In this document: one piece after another, positions 60,701 through 64,000 of the stretch
How positions within the stretch are numbered: position 1 is the stretch's first letter
Layout: every line of letters begins with the position of its first letter
Source of the DNA: Candidatus Poribacteria bacterium
Lineage (GTDB): Bacteria; Poribacteria; WGA-4E; WGA-3G
NCBI GenBank assembly: GCA_012270865.1
Contig: JAAXHL010000003.1
Span: 304 to 64,303 of the forward strand
DNA length: 64,000 bases
Reading direction: 5' to 3'
The notes under the pieces: generated by a model
Told to the model about the DNA's origin: nothing
What the model saw: the letters and a program-made list of their open reading frames with translations, nothing else
Databases searched by the model: none
Made by a program: the position numbers and the translations under genes

Positions 60701-63700
60701 GATGACGAATATTTCTGTTCTTATCGAGAAGGACTCGACGTACTCGACTATTTCAACTCTACTTACGGATCCCGTAAGGGGTTGGTGGACACAGCACTCA
60801 AAACAGCATCTTCAGGCTATTTGACACGAAAACTTGTCGATGTCGCACAAGATGTTCGCGTTACCACTGAAGATTGCGGCACGCTTAACAGCATCCAGAA
60901 ATTCGCAACAGCAGGCGGCGACCTCACTTTCAAAATCAGCGGACGCACGACCGCCGAAGACATCCACCACCCAGACACCGACGATATACTCGTCCCAGCA
61001 AACGAAGTCATTTCCGCACAGATGGCAGCTCAGATTGATACACTCGGAATAAAAATCGTCAAAGTCCGTTCCGTACTCACCTGCCAAGCCGACGATGGTG
61101 TCTGCGCAAAATGCTACGGGAACGACCTCACAACGAATAACCTCGTCAACGTCGGTGAAGCCATCGGCATCATCGCCGCACAATCTATCGGCGAACCCGG
61201 AACGCAGCTCACAATGCGAACATTCCATACCGGTGGAGCAGTTGAAGAGGTTTCAGAAGCACGCCAGCATAGAATCCTTTCAAAAGCCGCAGGCACCGTC
61301 CGGTTCCGAGACTTCCAACTCGGACAAACCGTCAGAAAGGAACGAGACCTCTGGATAGCCATCGAAAACCGAGCAAGCCTCGACGGACCCGCATACAAAG
61401 TCCAACAGGTCAATCACGACGAATGCCAACTACGCGTCGGTGAACTGCTCAGCGAAAAACAATATAGCGAAAACGCAGAACGCTATAAAGGCTTTGACGC
61501 AGAAACATGGCAGTACGAAGTTACCGAAATCCTCGACAGCAACTGTGAACTTGAGGTAGGTCAGCGACTCTCATCAGCAGCATACAATAAGGCACAGGCA
61601 ATGACCAGCTTCCAACGGTTTGTAACCCCAAAATACCGCGTGACAGAAGTACGCCTGGAAGATTCAAAAATCTTGTCAATAGATGTTGGGGACCTTCTCA
61701 CTGAAGAAGAGAGAAAACAGCAAAAAGAAAAGGTCACCAGCAAATTTAAAGCCGTACGGACGGTTGAATCCGCTTCCAGCAATACCGCTTACGGGGACTC
61801 TGAAGCATCTTCTCCGGAAAGTCACGCCCCACAAACCCGAGGGAAAACTGTTTACCGTATCACTGAGAAATCGAGTAAGGATTTCCCTTATAAAGTCGGA
61901 GACATAGTTTCCCCAGAAGAAATCAAGCCGTGGCGGCAACCCTTTGAAGATGAACTCGTCTATCTCGTAGATACGGATGTTGACGATTTCTCGGCTGGAC
62001 AGGTGCTAACCGAACGCGACTTCGAGAACGCACGACACCAGCATCGAACTTTTACAGCACAAAAACAGGACGTTGAACGACACATCGTGACCGCTGTCCA
62101 CCATCCAGAATGTCCGCTTAAACCGGGTGAAGAAATAACCGAAGATGTATTAGAACGCTCACAGAAACGGTTCGCCGGTTTCGACGTACAAAAACTACGG
62201 CACCGCGTAACACAAGTCTATCATCCAGACTGCACGCTTAAAACCGGAGACCTCCTCGGTGAGAGTGAGGCAAAACAGCATCGCGATCAATACCGAGGGT
62301 TCATAACCTCTACAACTGAAACCACACTCGGCAGCCTCGAAGCAGAGCGCATGTACCGTATAACCGCCGTTAACCACGAGGATTGCCCACTAAAAGAGGG
62401 TGAACTTCTGACATCACAAGAGACAACCGCAAAACGCCGACAATACAAAGGCATGGAAGTCTCACGGCATTATGAAGTGACAAGTGTAGAGGACGGCACC
62501 ACAACCATAACCGTCGGGCAACGCCTCACCGAAGCGGAGTATAAAGCACTCCAGAAAACCGACAAAACCCTCCGAGACAAAGTGACAAGCCGGTACCATG
62601 TTGTCAGTGTACATCACCCCGAGCTCCAAGAAGAACTTGAGGTCAACACCCAACTGTCCGATAAGGATTACAAGGCTTACAATCGCAAGTTCAAAGGGTT
62701 CGACACCGAACTGATTTATCAAGTCACCGAAGATAAACGCCAGACCGAGACACCACTTGAACCAGGCACCGAACTCCTGTCAAAGGAATACCGGGCATTG
62801 GAAAAAGCGAACCTACAGATTACCCATACAGTAACCGATGTCTACCATCCGAATTGCAAGCACGCTGTCGGTGATGAACTCTCAGAGCAGGAATATAACG
62901 ACGCTCAGGCACAATTCCCCGGATTTGAAGTCGATGAGTTAGACCTTCAGATGCGAATTGAGGTGGAAACTGCTGACAACACTCGGATACCGCACGTAAT
63001 CCCTGCCGACTACTCCTTCTCTCTCGCAGAAGGCGATACTGTCCGCAAAGGCGAAACGCTTGCCGAACTCCATGAACGGACAGCGAACTTAGACATCGTT
63101 GCCGGTATCCCACGTGTCACCGACCTCTTTGAAGCACGCCGTCTAAAACGCGGCGATGCCGCTCAGATCGCAGAGATTGAAGGATACGTCCGATCCGCCG
63201 GCACAAAGAGCGGTGTGCCTACATATCGTATTGAGCATGAAGGATACACCAGCCGTCTCTATCAGATCCCTGATGAAAAACGACTCATCGCTGAAGGCGA
63301 TTGGGTCGACGCAGGCGAACAACTCACAAACGGGTTCCTCAACCCGCACGACATATTGAGTATCGGACGCGTCGCCATTGAAGGCGTACCCATTGAAGGC
63401 GAAGAAGCCGTCTGGGCATATCTCGTCGATGAAGTCCAGAAAGTCTACGGCAAAGGCATCATCAACGATAAACACGTCGAAGTCATCGTCCGACAGATGC
63501 TGACCAAAGTCCGCATCACCGACCCAGGCGACACGCACTTCTACCCGAATGACGAAGTCCACCGCAAAGAGTTTGAACGTGTCAACAGCGAAATCCTGGA
63601 CAACGGCAGCGTGCCAGCAACCGGTGAACCGGTTCTCCAGAGTATTAGTAAAGCGTCCTTAAGCACAGATAGCTTCATCTCCGCCGCCTCATTCCAGCAG

Positions 63701-63964
63701 ACGACGAAGGTGCTAACCGACGCCGCCGTGAGTGGACAAACCGACAAACTCTTCGGGCTAAAAGAAAACGTTATTCTCGGACGTCTCATCCCAGCAGGCA
63801 GTGGCTTCTCCGATTTCCAAAGCTTAGAGATAACCGACGAAAGCCAAACCGAAGAAGTCTCTAAGGACGAAGAGCAGAGCGAATCCAAAAAAGACGCGGC
63901 AAGCACCCCTGAAACCGCTTCAACAGATCCCGCAGATGCCATCTTCCTTACCGATGACGAATAG
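57764..63964 (+). CDS. rpoC: RNA polymerase beta' subunit with repeat modules in clamp and trigger loop
   Basis: This 2066-residue subunit is much longer than usual (about 1200-1400). Catalysis is intact: [12 protein letters not shown] holds Asp623, 625 and 627. The zinc ribbon [20 protein letters not shown] near 86 and the second zinc site (DCGT, LTCQ, GVCAKC) near 1025-1110 are complete. The trigger-loop halves MRTFHTGGA (His1155) and [13 protein letters not shown] (Gly1781) are conserved but 625 residues apart, against about 200 in E. coli. Between them lie remnants of an SI3-type domain and twelve tandem ~43-residue modules (residues ~1211-1727). Two more modules lie in the clamp (~166-300). 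An extra Cys cluster (27, 42, 48, 50) precedes the zinc ribbon. The C-terminal ~45 residues are acidic and low-complexity. Confidence 0.95.
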   Translation: [2066 protein letters not shown]

Positions 63965-63978
63965 TCCCGAACTCCCAT

Positions 63979-64000
63979 TGCGGGCGGGGTTTCAAACCCC
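63979..64000. repeat. Start of a GGGGTTTnnAACCCC palindromic repeat
   Basis: GCGGGCGGGGTTTCAAACCC at the window edge matches the family at 42560-42580 (GCAGGAGGGGTTTGTAACCC) and 33167-33186. The downstream part is cut off. Confidence 0.5.

Overview
The window reads as ordinary chromosome of an uncultivated, moderate-GC, Gram-negative-type bacterium. Secreted lipoproteins and beta-propellers, a dockerin-bearing secreted propeller, a LamG-like surface protein, an ECF sigma factor fused to WD40 repeats and abundant small non-autonomous repeats are together reminiscent of Candidatus Poribacteria or related sponge or marine lineages. That assignment is inference from gene content; no rRNA gene is present.

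Layout. 1-0.5 kb: N-terminal part of a secreted LamG-like protein. 0.6-4 kb: a small island with a ribbon-helix-helix gene behind five 8-bp iterons, a small hypothetical gene, and a convergent AlbA_2/ATPase-parA operon. 4-10 kb: three exported proteins, the last (propeller plus dockerin) under an adenosylcobalamin riboswitch with its own terminator. 10.4-16.6 kb: a defence-like island (GHKL ATPase/DUF3883 gene split by an in-frame TAA, TIR-TPR protein, nucleotidyltransferase plus small partner) bounded by two homologous promoter-leader copies. 16.9-20 kb: hisI, trpE, trpG, each behind a shared leader motif. 20.3-25 kb: two tandem PP-loop ATPases and the ECF-sigma/WD40 fusion. 25.3-33 kb: panB, sucD, two small genes, proS, pgk, sucC. 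33.3-34.7 kb: a glycine-rich membrane protein. 35-43.4 kb: the fatty-acid cluster (DUF177, rpmF, fabH, fabD, fabG, acpP, fabF) with folK, then hom, tRNA-Pro and a sugar-phosphate isomerase-like gene. 43.7-51.5 kb: a DUF1232-like membrane protein, an HtrA protease, an MDR dehydrogenase, fusA, a P1/DmpA peptidase and a DUF4416 protein. 52.2-64 kb: rpoB and rpoC.

The most striking feature is RNA polymerase itself. RpoB (1749 aa) and RpoC (2066 aa) are far longer than usual because they carry about 20 copies of one roughly 43-residue module: twelve in tandem inside the RpoC trigger loop (the SI3 position), two in the RpoC clamp, and about three at each of two RpoB sites. The module resembles a short segment normally present once in the RpoC clamp, which suggests that a native RpoC element was amplified and spread to both large subunits.

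Intergenic space is dominated by dispersed elements: a ~170-bp MITE-like family with imperfect terminal inverted repeats and ~10-bp target duplications (three copies), a ~119-bp family with 12-bp terminal inverted repeats (three clean copies, one directly after rpoB), tandem hairpin arrays with covarying stems, and shorter palindromes. Several near-consensus sigma70-type promoters are readable, including those of rpoB, the riboswitch gene and an MDR gene whose -10 sits in the centre of a perfect 14-bp dyad.
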